The position numbers were made by a program, and so were the translations under genes. Of a DNA stretch of 5,215 nucleotides, positions 5,106-5,215 are shown piece by piece. Location of the stretch: positions 1 to 5,215 of the forward strand of contig JAGQOI010000026.1 of the NCBI GenBank assembly GCA_020427625.1. The letters are read 5' to 3'. The first letter of the stretch is position 1; every line of letters starts with the position of its first letter. The notes below the pieces were generated by a model. It made no database searches and was not told the origin of the DNA. It saw only the letters and a list, made by a program, of their open reading frames with translations. The DNA comes from Phycisphaerales bacterium (GTDB taxonomy: Bacteria; Planctomycetota; Phycisphaerae; Phycisphaerales; SM1A02).

Positions 5106-5215
5106 AGTCGTCGAGGCCGAGTTCGCGCATCTTGCGCTGACGTTCCGCCTCGGCGCGATCGAGGGTGTTCGACACGACGCCCTTCGCCTTGCCCAGCGAC
5201 GGCTGGCTCACGCCG
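5104..5215 (-). CDS. Unrecognised protein, C-terminal 36 residues (runs off right edge)
   Basis: An open minus-strand frame enters from the right edge and ends at TGA (5106-5104). The visible end is hydrophilic and charged: it reads VSQPSLGKAKGVV, then SNTLDRAEAERQRKMRELG, and finishes LDD, the second part looking like a C-terminal amphipathic helix. It is too short to assign to a family. Support for coding comes from the GC-rich third positions, protein-like composition, and a stop codon placed 21 bases beyond the kdsD stop with a shared hairpin between them. Confidence 0.55.
   Translation of the reverse strand, partial: GVSQPSLGKAKGVVSNTLDRAEAERQRKMRELGLDD

Noticed and set aside
1..5215. 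A novel mobile, defence or biosynthetic system
   Set aside because: All recognisable genes are housekeeping types. No transposase, integrase, toxin-antitoxin pair, terminal inverted repeats, tRNA-associated junction or composition shift is visible.

Overview
This is a GC-rich, gene-dense bacterial chromosomal window of core housekeeping genes. It holds four complete protein genes and two fragments cut by the window edges. GC-dominated third codon positions, an arabinose-5-phosphate isomerase (which implies Kdo or a related sugar in a diderm envelope) and the general style of the proteins fit a Gram-negative-type organism. A planctomycete of the Phycisphaerae type is my best guess, but this is inference and not demonstrated.

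Layout. On the minus strand, positions 1842 to 475 encode a YihY/BrkB-family membrane protein with a C-terminal winged-helix-like domain. It is followed, 58 bases downstream on the same strand, by the start of an unrecognised gene that runs off the left edge (416 to 1). A 215-base divergent region (1843-2057) separates yihY from an RsuA/RluB-type rRNA pseudouridine synthase on the plus strand (2058-3122). That gene meets scpA (minus, 3959-3126) tail to tail with only 3 bases between the stop codons. scpA and the arabinose-5-phosphate isomerase gene kdsD (plus, 4051-5082) diverge from a 91-base region with a small AT-rich island carrying good -10 hexamers on both strands. kdsD converges on the 3' end of another unrecognised minus-strand gene (5215 to 5104), with a symmetrical hairpin overlapping both stop codons.

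The genes serve separate core processes: ribosome maturation (rluB), chromosome condensation and segregation (scpA), outer-envelope sugar synthesis (kdsD) and an inner-membrane protein of unsettled role (yihY). Association of scpA with an rluB-type gene is common in bacteria (often scpA-scpB-rluB). Here the order is altered: rluB is convergent with scpA and no scpB is present in the window.

I found no CRISPR array, insertion sequence, tRNA, rRNA or defence system. The most interesting unexplained structure is the rluB 5' leader, where two stable hairpins (1947-2007 and 2017-2041) lie between a plausible -10 element and the start codon. The only good Shine-Dalgarno-like sequence there is 47 bases too far upstream for rluB and is partly inside the first hairpin. 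No stretch longer than 300 bases lacks a gene.
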